Source of the DNA: Enterovirga rhinocerotis
GTDB taxonomy: Bacteria > Pseudomonadota > Alphaproteobacteria > Rhizobiales > Beijerinckiaceae
Direction: 5' to 3'
Assembly: GCF_004363955.1 (NCBI RefSeq)
Contig: NZ_SNZR01000013.1
Span: 968,376-1,032,375 of the forward strand
DNA: 64,000 nt
This document shows positions 16,840 to 25,643 of this stretch, piece after piece; the stretch's first letter is position 1; every line of letters begins with the position of its first letter. A model generated the notes under the pieces. The model was not told the origin of the DNA, made no database searches, and saw only the letters and a list, made by a program, of their open reading frames with translations. The position numbers were made by a program, and so were the translations under genes.

Positions 16840-17948
16840 GCGCCGAAGACGAGCCGGCTGCCGGTCGTGGTGATCAGAACGTTGTCGGGCATCTGCGCCT
16901 TGGCCTCGAGCGCGAAGTTCAGGCCGCTGCAATGCATCGGAATGACGACGTCCGGTTCGAGCTTCTTCACCTCCGCGACGATCTCCTTGAGATAATCGGG
17001 GGATGCGGGGCCGAGGTGGAAGCCGCCGACGATGGCGTGGACCTTCTTGACCCCCGAGACCGCCTGGGCCTGCAGGACGGAATTGACGATCCCGACATGG
17101 CCGCAGGACGAGATGACGACGAGGCCGCGATCCTTGACGTTGAAGCAGGTCGCATGTTCGTGGACGTGGTCGTCCGGCACGCGCTTCCCCAGCAGCTCGG
17201 CGGGCGTGTAGTGGTCCGCGTTGCAGCCGGTCGTCTCGAGCGTGCCGCGATCGACAAAGGTGTTGGGTAGGATGCGCTCGACGGAGCTCCGCTTGATCTG
17301 GCCGGTCGTGAAGGCGTGACCGGCGATCACGGTCGGAGTCTCGCAGAGCACCGTCGTGACCTTCTGGGCGGCGAGATCGCGGCGGTCAAGCTGGCCGAAA
17401 TCCGTGAACTGGCCCTGGCCGGCCGGCGATACGCGATGGCAGAAATTGTCCTCTCCGCCGGCGAACAGCTTGATGTCCTGCGGCAGGGACGAGCGGTACT
17501 TGTCGAGGAAGCCGTTCAGCCCGCCGTAATGGTCGTGATGGCCGTGGCTGACGATCAGCGCGTCCGCCTTGGTCGGGTCGACCTTGAGGATGCCGATATT
17601 GTTGAGCAGGGCATCGGGGCTGTAGCCGAAATCGAGCATGATGGTGCGTGCCTCGTCGGCCCTCTGGCTTTCGAGGAAGAGCGACAGGCCCCACTGATTG
17701 TGAAGCACCTGCCTGTAATCGGCGCCGCGGCCCGATCCGGGCGGGATGTGCCGCACGCCCTGCACGGTCACGGGCTTGAGGAACTGGTCATGCGCGGAAT
17801 CGATGAGCACGCGCATCGCGAGCCGGTCGACCGTCGGGACCTCGATCGTCGCCGCATTGGCCACCTCGATACACGAGAAGCCGGCCGCCGAACTCATGAG
17901 TGCCGCTGCGCCCTTGATGAAACTGCGCCGGTCGGTCGTATAACCCAT
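16836..17948 (-). CDS. Exported MBL-fold metallo-hydrolase
   Basis: A 370-residue protein with a Tat-type leader (RRSFIKGAAALMSSAAG) and a metallo-beta-lactamase domain carrying SHGHHDHYGG (metal ligands near residue 137), later His ligands in SSCGHVGIVN and IVGGFHLGPA, and a C-terminal PMHCSGLNF. The GGFHLGP/MHCSG pattern resembles the subgroup annotated as dihydropterin-related '7,8-dihydropterin-6-methyl' MBL hydrolases, but the true substrate is unknown. It is exported folded, presumably with metals loaded. It is the first gene of a two-gene unit with the SCO protein (4-nt overlap), an unusual pairing that hints at a periplasmic copper or redox role. Confidence 0.87.
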   Translation of the reverse strand: MGYTTDRRSFIKGAAALMSSAAGFSCIEVANAATIEVPTVDRLAMRVLIDSAHDQFLKPVTVQGVRHIPPGSGRGADYRQVLHNQWGLSLFLESQRADEARTIMLDFGYSPDALLNNIGILKVDPTKADALIVSHGHHDHYGGLNGFLDKYRSSLPQDIKLFAGGEDNFCHRVSPAGQGQFTDFGQLDRRDLAAQKVTTVLCETPTVIAGHAFTTGQIKRSSVERILPNTFVDRGTLETTGCNADHYTPAELLGKRVPDDHVHEHATCFNVKDRGLVVISSCGHVGIVNSVLQAQAVSGVKKVHAIVGGFHLGPASPDYLKEIVAEVKKLEPDVVIPMHCSGLNFALEAKAQMPDNVLITTTGSRLVFGA

Positions 17949-18199
17949 GGATCGATGCCCCGTTGAACCATCGATGATTCTAGTACAGGTAGGGGCGAAA
18001 GTTGTTCTCTATTTCGGATCTGTCAAAGAAGATGGCGCTCGTCGGTACCAGGTTATGGGGATCAAGTGATGCGAGGCGCCGCCGCCCACGAGCCGGGACT
18101 TGATCTGCTCGTATCCCCTGTGAGATGCGGCAGCATCGCGTCAGTGGTTTTTCTGCGGCCGGTTTCAACCCGGCAAGGATTTCGGTCTAAGCACGCACG

Positions 18200-19855
18200 A
18201 TGACTTCCTTCTCCCAAACCAGTGATGGCGCTGCTTCGGCAGTCTCGGCCTCGTTCCTTGATCCCAGGGCGGCGAACCACGTCGCCCTCACCCCCCTCGA
18301 TTTCCTCCGCCGCTCCGCCGAGGTCTATCCGGACAAGATCGCGGTCGTCCTCGGCGACCGGCGCCTGACCTATCGCGACTTCCACCGGCGTGCCGCTTCC
18401 CTCGCGGGAGCTCTGCGGAGCCTCGGAGTCGTGCCTGGCGAGACGGTCGCCGTGCTCGCCCCCAATGTCCCGGTGATGCTCGAGGCGCATTTCGGCGTCC
18501 CCGCCGCCGGTGCCGTCCTCAACGCGCTCAACACGCGGCTCGACGCGCCGTCCATGGCCTTCATGCTCGATCATGGCGAGGCGCGGGTCCTGATCGTGCA
18601 TCACAGCCTGCTGCCGGTCGCCCTGGACGCCCTCGCGGCGACGCGCAGGCCGCCGATCCTGGTCGTCGAGGGGGCGGATGAGGCTCCGCCCGCCGGCGCG
18701 CTCGCCTACGAGGATCTGCTGCGATCGAGCCCGGGACCCGTCTGGTCGCCGCCGCCCGAGGAATGGACCAGCATCGCGCTGAACTACACCTCCGGCACCA
18801 CCGGCGATCCGAAGGGCGTCCTCTACCACCACCGGGGCGCCTATCTGAACGCGCTCGGCAACGTGATCACGTTCAACCTGCAGCCGGATTCGGTCTATCT
18901 GTGGACCCTGCCGATGTTCCACTGCAACGGCTGGACCTATCCCTGGGCCGTGACGTCGGTCGGGGCGCGTCACATCTGCCTGCCGGCGATCGATCCGGCC
19001 GAGATCTTCCGGCTGATCGACGAGGAGAAGGTGACGCATCTCTGTGCGGCGCCGGTCGTCCTGACGATGCTGATCCACGCGCCGCGCGAGGTGCAGCGCC
19101 GCTTCACCCACGGCCGCGTCCGTGTCGCGACGGGGGGCGCCGCGCCGCCTTCGGCCGTGATCGCCGGCATGGAGGAACTCGGCTTCGACCTCGTCCATCT
19201 CTACGGCATGACGGAATGCTACGGCCCCTCGACGGCCTGCGCGCCGCAGGAAGGCTGGAGCGACCTGCCGCTCGACGAGCGCTCCGTCCTCACCGCGCGC
19301 CAGGGCGTCCGCAACCTCACGGTCAGCGACCAGTCGGTGATCGATCCGGACACGGACCGGGAGGTGCCGGCCGACGGGGCGACGCTCGGCGAACTCGTGC
19401 TGCGCGGCAACACGGTGATGAAGGGCTACCTCAAGAACGAGGCCGCCACCGAGGCCACCCTGCGCGGCGGCTGGCTGCGGACGGGCGACCTCGCCGTCCT
19501 CCACCCGGATCGCTACGTCGAGATCAAGGACCGCTCGAAGGACATCATCATCTCGGGCGGGGAGAACATCTCCTCGCTCGAGGTGGAGGAGGTCCTGTTC
19601 CGCCACCCCGCCGTCATGGAGGCGGCGGTCGTCGCGCGGCCCGACGAGAAATGGGGCGAGACGCCCTGCGCCTTCGTCACGCTGAAGCCGGGGGTCGAGC
19701 CGCCCTCGGGCGAGGAGATCATCGCCTTCTGCCGCGCCGGCCTCGCCCATTTCAAGGCGCCGAAGACGGTCATCTTCGGCGCCTTGCCGAAGACCTCGAC
19801 GGGCAAGATCATGAAGACCGAGCTGCGCGCCCGCGCGGCGGAACTCGCCTCGTAG
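18200..19855 (+). CDS. AMP-forming acyl-CoA synthetase
   Basis: A 551-residue ANL-superfamily enzyme. The adenylation motifs are in order: NYTSGTTGDPKGVLYHH (near 195), HLYGMTECYGPS (near 334), the RTGDLAV motif (near 428), KDRSKDIIISGGENIS (near 445) and the C-terminal catalytic Lys in PKTSTGKIMKTE (near 535). It activates a carboxylic acid to acyl-AMP then acyl-CoA. The overall pattern (FHCNGWTYPWAV) is that of medium/long-chain fatty-acid or dimethylsulfoniopropionate-type ligases; the substrate is not determined. It is cytoplasmic and divergent from the MBL gene across a 251-nt gap that must hold both promoters. Confidence 0.92.
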   Translation: MTSFSQTSDGAASAVSASFLDPRAANHVALTPLDFLRRSAEVYPDKIAVVLGDRRLTYRDFHRRAASLAGALRSLGVVPGETVAVLAPNVPVMLEAHFGVPAAGAVLNALNTRLDAPSMAFMLDHGEARVLIVHHSLLPVALDALAATRRPPILVVEGADEAPPAGALAYEDLLRSSPGPVWSPPPEEWTSIALNYTSGTTGDPKGVLYHHRGAYLNALGNVITFNLQPDSVYLWTLPMFHCNGWTYPWAVTSVGARHICLPAIDPAEIFRLIDEEKVTHLCAAPVVLTMLIHAPREVQRRFTHGRVRVATGGAAPPSAVIAGMEELGFDLVHLYGMTECYGPSTACAPQEGWSDLPLDERSVLTARQGVRNLTVSDQSVIDPDTDREVPADGATLGELVLRGNTVMKGYLKNEAATEATLRGGWLRTGDLAVLHPDRYVEIKDRSKDIIISGGENISSLEVEEVLFRHPAVMEAAVVARPDEKWGETPCAFVTLKPGVEPPSGEEIIAFCRAGLAHFKAPKTVIFGALPKTSTGKIMKTELRARAAELAS

Positions 19856-19882
19856 GAGCGGAGCACGGGGATCGCCGCGGGC

Positions 19883-21238
19883 TCAGGCCTGCGGCGCGGC
19901 GGGCTCGGGGAAGAAGCGATTGGCCGGGCGCTTCAGGCCGAGGCTGTCGCGCAGCGTCGTGCCCTCGTATTCGCGCCGGAACAGGCCCCGCCGCTGCAAT
20001 TCCGGCACGACCTTGTCGACGAAATCGTCGAGGCCGCCGGGCAGGTAGGGGAACATGACGTTGAAGCCGTCGGAGCCCTCCGTCTCGAGCCATTCCTCCA
20101 TCTCGTCGGCGATGGTCGCGGGCGTCCCGACGAAGGCGAGCCCGGCATAGCCGCCGAGCCTTTGCGCGAGCTGGCGCACGGTGAGGTTCTCCCGGCGCGC
20201 GAGCGCGATCGCCCGCTCGCGCCCGCTCTTGCTCGCATTCGTCTCCGGGATGTCGGGCAGAGGCCCATCCGGGTCGAAGCCCGATGCGTCGTGCCCGAGC
20301 GCGATCGACAGGGACGCGATCGCGCTCTCCTCATGAACGAGGCTGTCGAGATGGGCGCGCTTGGCCCTGGCCTCTTCGACGGTCTCGCCCACGACGACGA
20401 AGGCGCCGGGCAGGATCTTGAGATCGTCCCGGGACCTGCCGAGCGCATCCATCCGGCCCTTGACGTCGGCGTAAAAGGCCCGCCCGCCCTCGAGATGGCC
20501 GTGCGCGGCGAAAACGACTTCCGCGGTCTCGGCGGCGAGCTGCCGGCCCGCCTCCGAGGCGCCGGCCTGCACGATCACCGGCCAGCCTTGGACCGGCCGG
20601 GCGATGTGAAGCGGGCCCCGCACCGACAGATGCGCGCCCTTGTGGCCGAGGACATGAAGGCGGGCGGGGTCGAAATAGAGGCCGCTGTCCTGGTCCCGGA
20701 CGAAGGCGTCGTCTGCCCAGCTGTCCCAGAGCCCGGTCACGACGTCGTAGAACTCGCGGGCACGCGCATAGCGCTCGCCGTGGTCCATGTGGTCGTCGAG
20801 GCCGAAATTGAGCGCCGCGTCGGGATTGGACGTCGTGACGATATTCCAGCCGGCCCGTCCCCCCGAGATGTGGTCCAGCGAGGCGAAGCGGCGCGCGATG
20901 TGGAAGGGCGCATCGAAGGTCGTCGAGGCCGTCGCGACGAGGCCGATGCGATCGGTGACGGCCGCCAGCGCCGACAGCAGCGTGAACGGCTCGAACGAGG
21001 TCGCCGTGTGGCTGCGCTTCAGCGCCTCGACCGGCATGTTCAGGAGCGCCAGATGGTCGGCCATGAAGAAGGCGTCGAACTTCGCGGCTTCGAGGCGCTG
21101 CGCGAAGCGCTTCAGATGCCCGAAGTTGAAATTCGCATCCGGATAGGCGCCCGGATAGCGCCATGCGCCCGTATGGATGCTCGCCGGCCGCATGAAAGCG
21201 CCGAGTTTCAACTGCTTTCGCCCGCTCATCACGTCCAC
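19883..21238 (-). CDS. LLM-class flavin-dependent monooxygenase (NtaA/SnaA/DszA type)
   Basis: A 451-residue TIM-barrel flavoprotein. The N-terminus MSGRKQLKLGAFMRPASIHTG, the AAKFDAFFMADHLAL segment and the long insertion with ISGGRAGWNIVTTSNPDAAL (near 131-150) are characteristic of the nitrilotriacetate/dibenzothiophene/pristinamycin monooxygenase subfamily, which uses FMNH2 supplied by a separate reductase. GASEAGRQLAAETAEVVF (near 225) is also conserved. The substrate is unknown and no reductase is adjacent. The listed start is GTG at 21236-21238; an in-frame ATG three codons later (21227-21229) is equally good. It converges on the acyl-CoA ligase gene (27 nt apart). Confidence 0.9.
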   Translation of the reverse strand: MDVMSGRKQLKLGAFMRPASIHTGAWRYPGAYPDANFNFGHLKRFAQRLEAAKFDAFFMADHLALLNMPVEALKRSHTATSFEPFTLLSALAAVTDRIGLVATASTTFDAPFHIARRFASLDHISGGRAGWNIVTTSNPDAALNFGLDDHMDHGERYARAREFYDVVTGLWDSWADDAFVRDQDSGLYFDPARLHVLGHKGAHLSVRGPLHIARPVQGWPVIVQAGASEAGRQLAAETAEVVFAAHGHLEGGRAFYADVKGRMDALGRSRDDLKILPGAFVVVGETVEEARAKRAHLDSLVHEESAIASLSIALGHDASGFDPDGPLPDIPETNASKSGRERAIALARRENLTVRQLAQRLGGYAGLAFVGTPATIADEMEEWLETEGSDGFNVMFPYLPGGLDDFVDKVVPELQRRGLFRREYEGTTLRDSLGLKRPANRFFPEPAAPQA

Positions 21239-21680
21239 GCGCTCTGAAGAACCTGCTTCTGCCTCTCAGATGACGTAGGAGGACGCAACGTGAACCGCGT
21301 CGGCGATCCGCCGCTCGGCGGCGTCGCGCGAACCCCGCGACGGCAGCGTGCCGGATCCGCCGGCCTCGGTCTGGCCGTGGCAGATCGGGGCGCGGATCGT
21401 CTGGACGAGATCGAGCGCGGCGAGGGAGCGGCGGCGCCAGCCGTCCCTCGTCCCGCCCCGGCACATCCCGGCCGCATCGTGGCTCACACCGAACATCCGG
21501 CCTCCGGTCGAGGCGATCCGGCCCTCGGATCGATCCCATCGACGGACCGAGATTAGGCGCGAAGCTCCGGGATAAAATCGCTTATTTCAGCCGCGATCGG
21601 GAAGGTGGTTTCCTTCGCGGCGAGCAAGAGAGACGACCGTGCTCCGCGCCCCGGTCGACGGTCGCCGGTCGCGGCCTGGC
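21239..21680. other. Gap without a supported gene
   Basis: This 442-nt region carries short open frames on both strands (21266-21496 minus, 21290-21556 plus), all Arg/Pro/Gly-rich with no recognisable domain and no clear ribosome binding site. An imperfect inverted repeat (CCGCGA ... TTCGCGG) lies around 21591-21620. It probably holds the promoter for the leftward monooxygenase gene; a decayed gene cannot be excluded. Confidence 0.4.
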
Positions 21681-22430
21681 CTATCCGGGCATGGTGAGGA
21701 TCAGCGGGCCGTTGCGCGTCGCGACGACGGTGTGCTCGTACTGCACCGTGAGGGCGCGTGGCTCGCTGTAGAGGGTCCAGGGATCGTCACCGTCCTCGGC
21801 GAATTCCGCTCCGAGGGAGAGAAACGGCTCGACGGTGAAGACGAGCCCGTCTTCCATGATCCGGCGCTCGGAGGCGTCGGGCCAGGTGGCGATCTCGGTC
21901 GGGTCCTCGTGCAGCGACCGGCCGACGCCGTGGCTGGCGAGGTTGCGGACCAGCGTGTACCCGTTCTTCCGCGCGAAGGCGCCGACGGCCCGGCCGATCC
22001 CGGCGATCGGCTTGCCGGCCCCGACCTCGCGCAAGCCCGCCCACATCGCCCGGCGCCCGTCGCGGCACAGCCGCTCGACCTTGCGCGTCACGGGCGGCAC
22101 GGCGAAGGAGGCGCCGGTGTCGCCGAAAAAGCCGTCCTTCTCGGCGGAGACGTCGATGTTGACGAGATCGCCGGCCCCGATCCGGCGGTCCCCCGGAATG
22201 CCGTGCGCGATTTCCTCGTTCACGCTGATGCAGGTCGCTCCGGGAAAGGAATAGATCATTTCCGGGGCCGAGCGGGCTCCGGCCGCGTCCATCACCTTGC
22301 GTCCGATCTCATCGAGTTCGCGCGTCGTCATGCCCGGCTCGATCGCCTTGCCCATCGCCTCGAGCGCATTGGCGACGATGCGCCCGATCTCCTTCAGGGC
22401 CGCAAGTTCTTCGTCGCTCGACACCGTCAT
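21681..22430 (-). CDS. map: Type I methionine aminopeptidase
   Basis: A 249-residue pita-bread metalloprotease. The five metal ligands are recognisable: Asp in NIDVSAEKDG, Asp in FFGDTGASF, His in ASHGVGRSLHEDP, Glu in FTVEPFLS and Glu in VQYEHTVVA. It removes the N-terminal Met from nascent proteins in the cytoplasm. The chosen start is the ATG at 22428-22430 (MTVSSDEELAALKEIG); the longer open frame to 22724 crosses the TAXI gene in another frame. It is 109 nt from the TAXI gene, same strand. Many Hyphomicrobiales have two map genes; whether this is the essential one is unknown. Confidence 0.92.
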   Translation of the reverse strand: MTVSSDEELAALKEIGRIVANALEAMGKAIEPGMTTRELDEIGRKVMDAAGARSAPEMIYSFPGATCISVNEEIAHGIPGDRRIGAGDLVNIDVSAEKDGFFGDTGASFAVPPVTRKVERLCRDGRRAMWAGLREVGAGKPIAGIGRAVGAFARKNGYTLVRNLASHGVGRSLHEDPTEIATWPDASERRIMEDGLVFTVEPFLSLGAEFAEDGDDPWTLYSEPRALTVQYEHTVVATRNGPLILTMPG

Positions 22431-22539
22431 GCCGTCTTCCTTGATCGAGGCTGCCGCAGGCCTGCTTACACGAGCCTGAGCGGCCGATCGAACCCGAGCC
22501 GAACTGTCGGAGCTGCGTGACCGGGGCGCGCGGCGCGCC

Positions 22540-23898
22540 TCAGCAGACGGTCGCGAGGGGCGAGCCGTCCGATCGGGGCGGCTCGGCGCCCAGAGCCATG
22601 ATCTTCCGCCGCCGCTCGTCGATCGCCGATCGCGCCCCGTCCAAGGCGAGGACGATGGCGCTCGTCGTGCGGTTGTCCGCCTGACCGTCGCGCGCGTGTT
22701 CGACAGCCGTGCGGAAGAGGTCATCGACCTCGTTGGTCAGGAGGTCCAGCGTCTCCGTCGTCTCGGCCTTGCGCGCATCGGCAAGGATGTCGAGCAGCCG
22801 GTCCAGCACGTCGTCGATGACCTCGCGCCGACGGCGGCGGAAGCGCTGCACCGACCAGGCGAGCGCCGAGATCGCGCCCGAGCCGAAGAAGGCGCCGAGA
22901 TAGATCCAGTCGCCGTAGCGATCCATCACGCTCTGGGTCTCGCGCTGGAAGTAATCCACGGCGCCGGGATGGTTCGGCAGCATGGCGCTCGTCGCGGAGC
23001 TCGCCGTGTCCATTTCGGGGGGCCGCATGAAGTTCGCGAGACGCGTCTTGACGGCGAGACGCGAGCGCATCTGGAACAGCGCCTCGACGAGGGTCGAGAC
23101 CAGCGAGCGGTCGGTGTCCGAATGCGCCATCAGCCGATAGGCGACGCCGATCGTCTTGATCTCGTCCGCAGGCTGTTTCGGGCGACCGCCCCAGATCCCC
23201 TCCGGGATGGTCGTTGCCGACAGGAAGGGCGAACGCTGGGTGATCCCATCCGGGTTCTCGACCGGGAGGATCGCGATCTCTCCGCCGAAGGCGTGTGCGA
23301 CCTCCCGCACGAGGCCCGAGGCGGCCGCTCCGGTGGGCGCGGCGATCAGGGCGATGGCATCGACCCTGTGCTCCTTCAGCGCCTGGGCGGCGTCCTGGCG
23401 CGGCAATTCGACGAAGCTCACCGCGGGGGGCTCAAGGTCGAAATGGCGCAGCAGGGTCGCGACGAGAGCCGGATCGGCCTCGTGGCCCGTGACGATGCCG
23501 AGCCTCTTGCCGACGAGGCCGGTGACGTCCTCGATCTTGGCCTCCTTCGGCGCGATCAGGATCGTCGCCGCGTCGCGCAGGATCGCGAGGGTGAGGCCGT
23601 TCTCCGGCACCCTGACGTCCGGCCGGACCACGGCGAGATCGGCCTTCCCGGCATCGAGACGTTCGGCCGCTTCCTTCACCCCCGCGACCGGCTCGAGCCT
23701 GAGGCGGATCGGGATCTTCTGCGCCTTCAGCTGCTGGCCGAAGGCGAGGATCAGGCGCTCCTCCGCCGATCCAGCCGGTCCGACGGCCACCGTCAGTTCG
23801 GTCGGCGACGTGAAATAGACGTAGCCGAGCCCCATCGCCCCCAGGACGAGCGCCGCGACAAGGAGGAGACCGTCGCTTCTGAACCCGGCTTCGCGCAA
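22540..23898 (-). CDS. TAXI-family solute-binding protein with C-terminal membrane anchor
   Basis: A 452-residue protein. An N-terminal membrane/signal segment (about 11-30, LLLVAALVLGAMGLGYVYF) is followed by a TAXI-type TRAP binding domain (about 32-320; LTVAVGPAGSAEERL, then RVPENGLTLAIL). Then comes a second hydrophobic segment (about 330-350, DWIYLGAFFGSGAISALAW) and a roughly 100-residue basic, helical cytoplasmic tail (RFRRRRREVIDDVLDRLLD). Normal TAXI proteins are about 320 residues and end after the binding domain. No TRAP membrane subunits are nearby, so it may act as a receptor or a tethered binding protein. The start is a TTG at 23896-23898; no better start precedes the first membrane segment. 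Confidence 0.85.
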   Translation of the reverse strand: MREAGFRSDGLLLVAALVLGAMGLGYVYFTSPTELTVAVGPAGSAEERLILAFGQQLKAQKIPIRLRLEPVAGVKEAAERLDAGKADLAVVRPDVRVPENGLTLAILRDAATILIAPKEAKIEDVTGLVGKRLGIVTGHEADPALVATLLRHFDLEPPAVSFVELPRQDAAQALKEHRVDAIALIAAPTGAAASGLVREVAHAFGGEIAILPVENPDGITQRSPFLSATTIPEGIWGGRPKQPADEIKTIGVAYRLMAHSDTDRSLVSTLVEALFQMRSRLAVKTRLANFMRPPEMDTASSATSAMLPNHPGAVDYFQRETQSVMDRYGDWIYLGAFFGSGAISALAWSVQRFRRRRREVIDDVLDRLLDILADARKAETTETLDLLTNEVDDLFRTAVEHARDGQADNRTTSAIVLALDGARSAIDERRRKIMALGAEPPRSDGSPLATVC

Positions 23899-24035
23899 CG
23901 ATGGAATCCTCGACGCTCGCTCTCAACGGAGCGGAGGCCGATTTGTGCCCGTGCTCTCGACGGCGGCGGACACATCTGGCTTCCTCTGCGTTGTTGCAGC
24001 GCAATTGCGGCGCAACCACGGACGGGAGGTCCACG

Positions 24036-24464
24036 ATGGCGGTCAAGAAGGCAAAGGCAATCTGGAAGGGGACGGGCAAGGACGGCGATGGCCGTCTCAC
24101 GAGCGAATCGGGGGTGCTCGACAACACCGCCTACTCGTTCAAGACCCGCTTCGAGAACGAGAAGGGCACAAATCCCGAGGAACTCGTCGCGGCCGCCCAT
24201 GCGGGTTGTTTCGCGATGGCGCTCGCCTTCGCGCTGCAGAAGGCCGGGCTGACGCCGAATTCGCTCGAGGTCGATGCGGCCGTATCGCTCGATCCCGACG
24301 GCGGCGGCTTCAAGGTTTCGAAATCGGCCCTCACGCTGGTCGCCGACGTGCCGGGGGTCGACCAGGCGGCGTTCGACGAGATCGCCAAGGGCGCCAAGGA
24401 AGGCTGCCCGATCTCGAAGCTGCTCAATGCCGAGATCACGCTCGATGCGACGCTGAAGGGCTGA
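24036..24464 (+). CDS. osmC: OsmC-type peroxiredoxin
   Basis: A 142-residue protein of the size of E. coli OsmC. The N-terminus KAKAIWKGTGKDGDGRL, the TNPEELVAAAHAGCFAMAL segment with the peroxidatic Cys (near 56) and the resolving Cys in KEGCPISKLL (near 121) are all in place. It reduces organic hydroperoxides in the cytoplasm. The ATG at 24036 is preceded by GGGAGGT, a strong ribosome binding site; the longer frame from 23901 is not needed. It is divergent from the TAXI gene, with about 137 nt between starts. Confidence 0.93.
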   Translation: MAVKKAKAIWKGTGKDGDGRLTSESGVLDNTAYSFKTRFENEKGTNPEELVAAAHAGCFAMALAFALQKAGLTPNSLEVDAAVSLDPDGGGFKVSKSALTLVADVPGVDQAAFDEIAKGAKEGCPISKLLNAEITLDATLKG

Positions 24465-24567
24465 TCGCGGTCGCGGTGCCATCCGGCACACACTCGCCGG
24501 AGCGGCCTCGCCCCTCCGGCGGTCCCCTCCGTCAGACGGCAAGCTGTTCCGGGCGACGAGATCGAGC

Positions 24568-25527
24568 ATGGCGAGAACGCTTCCGGGGACTGCCCTGGCC
24601 ATGGTTCTGGCCATGGCCCTGACCATGGCCCTGACAGTGTCGTCGGCATGCGCCGCAGCCTGGACCGAACGGGGCGTGGCATCGGGCGGCCTTCACGGCG
24701 TGCTCACCCTGCCGGACGTCGAGGCGCGCGGGTCGGGCGTCCTGATCCTCGCCGGGTCCGGACCGGTCGATCGCGACGGCAACCTCCCGGGGCTCATGAA
24801 CAACAGCCTCAAGTTCCTCGCCCACGCCTTGGCCGAGCGGGGGATCGTCTCCCTCCGGGTCGACAAACGGGGCGTCGGGTCGAGCGCGGCGGCGGGCGGC
24901 CGAGAGGAGGATCTGAGGTTCGGCACGTTCGTCGACGATGCCGCCGCCTGGTCGGCCGTCCTCAAGCGCGAGGGCCGGGTGGAGCGGCTCGTGCTGCTCG
25001 GTCACAGCGAGGGGGCGCTCGTCGCAACGCTCGTGGCGCAGAGGATCAGGCCGGCCGGCCTCGTGCTGCTCGCCGGAGCGGGAGAGCCCGCTTCCGCGGT
25101 GATCGAACGTCAGCTCAAGGCCGCGGGGGCGCCCGAGCGGCTCCAGGAGCGGTCGCGCGAGATCGTCCGATCCCTCATGCGCGGGGAGGCGGTCACGGAT
25201 GTTCCGGCCGAACTCGCTCCGCTCTATCGCTCAAGCGTGCAGAATTATCTGATGTCCTGGCTGCCCCTCGATCCGGCACGCGAACTCGCCAGGACGGATT
25301 GTCCCATCCTGATCGTCCAGGGGACGAGCGACCTTCAGGTCAGCGTGGAGGATGCGCGGCGTCTCCACGCGGCGCGTCCGTCGTCCCGCCTCGAGATCGT
25401 CGAGACCATGAACCACGTCCTGAAGGACGCGCCCTCCGAGCGGGCAACCAATCTCGCGACCTACCGCGATCCCGACCGGCCGCTCTCGTCGCCGCTCGTC
25501 CCCGCGATCGAGCGCTTCGTCCGATGA
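24568..25527 (+). CDS. Exported alpha/beta hydrolase
   Basis: A 319-residue serine hydrolase with an N-terminal signal peptide (about 1-30, cleavage near SACAA). The nucleophile elbow is LLGHSEGAL (Ser near 151), and the oxyanion segment ILAGSGPVDRDGN lies near 60. Candidate acid and base residues are in IVQGTSDLQVS and ETMNHVLKD. The pattern resembles the bacterial 'alpha/beta hydrolase family lipoprotein/peptidase S9-like' esterases; the substrate is not known. The signal peptide is encoded partly by a 12-nt tandem repeat. It is preceded by OsmC on the same strand. Confidence 0.88.
   Translation: MARTLPGTALAMVLAMALTMALTVSSACAAAWTERGVASGGLHGVLTLPDVEARGSGVLILAGSGPVDRDGNLPGLMNNSLKFLAHALAERGIVSLRVDKRGVGSSAAAGGREEDLRFGTFVDDAAAWSAVLKREGRVERLVLLGHSEGALVATLVAQRIRPAGLVLLAGAGEPASAVIERQLKAAGAPERLQERSREIVRSLMRGEAVTDVPAELAPLYRSSVQNYLMSWLPLDPARELARTDCPILIVQGTSDLQVSVEDARRLHAARPSSRLEIVETMNHVLKDAPSERATNLATYRDPDRPLSSPLVPAIERFVR
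24595..24630 (+). repeat. 12-nt tandem repeat inside a signal peptide
   Basis: Three tandem 12-nt copies, CTGGCCATGGTT, CTGGCCATGGCC and CTGACCATGGCC, encode a four-residue LAMx/LTMx repeat in the hydrophobic core of the signal peptide. Slippage here would lengthen or shorten the core in steps of four residues without shifting the frame. Confidence 0.75.
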
Positions 25528-25643
25528 CAGGGACGCCGAGAGCGATGGGCAGCCTCACGACGGGGACGATTGACCCGATCCCGGCGGGATGGCACCGAGC
25601 CGTTCCGCCGTCCTCTCCGGCGCTGCATGGCTGATACTGTCCG

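Noticed and set aside
17949..18199. A 62-residue minus-strand frame (17980-18168) between the MBL and acyl-CoA ligase genes
   Set aside because: No domain, and it occupies the divergent promoter region; nothing supports it as a gene.
21266..21556. Short open frames on both strands in the gap beside the monooxygenase gene
   Set aside because: They are low-complexity, overlap each other, lack ribosome binding sites and match no family I know.
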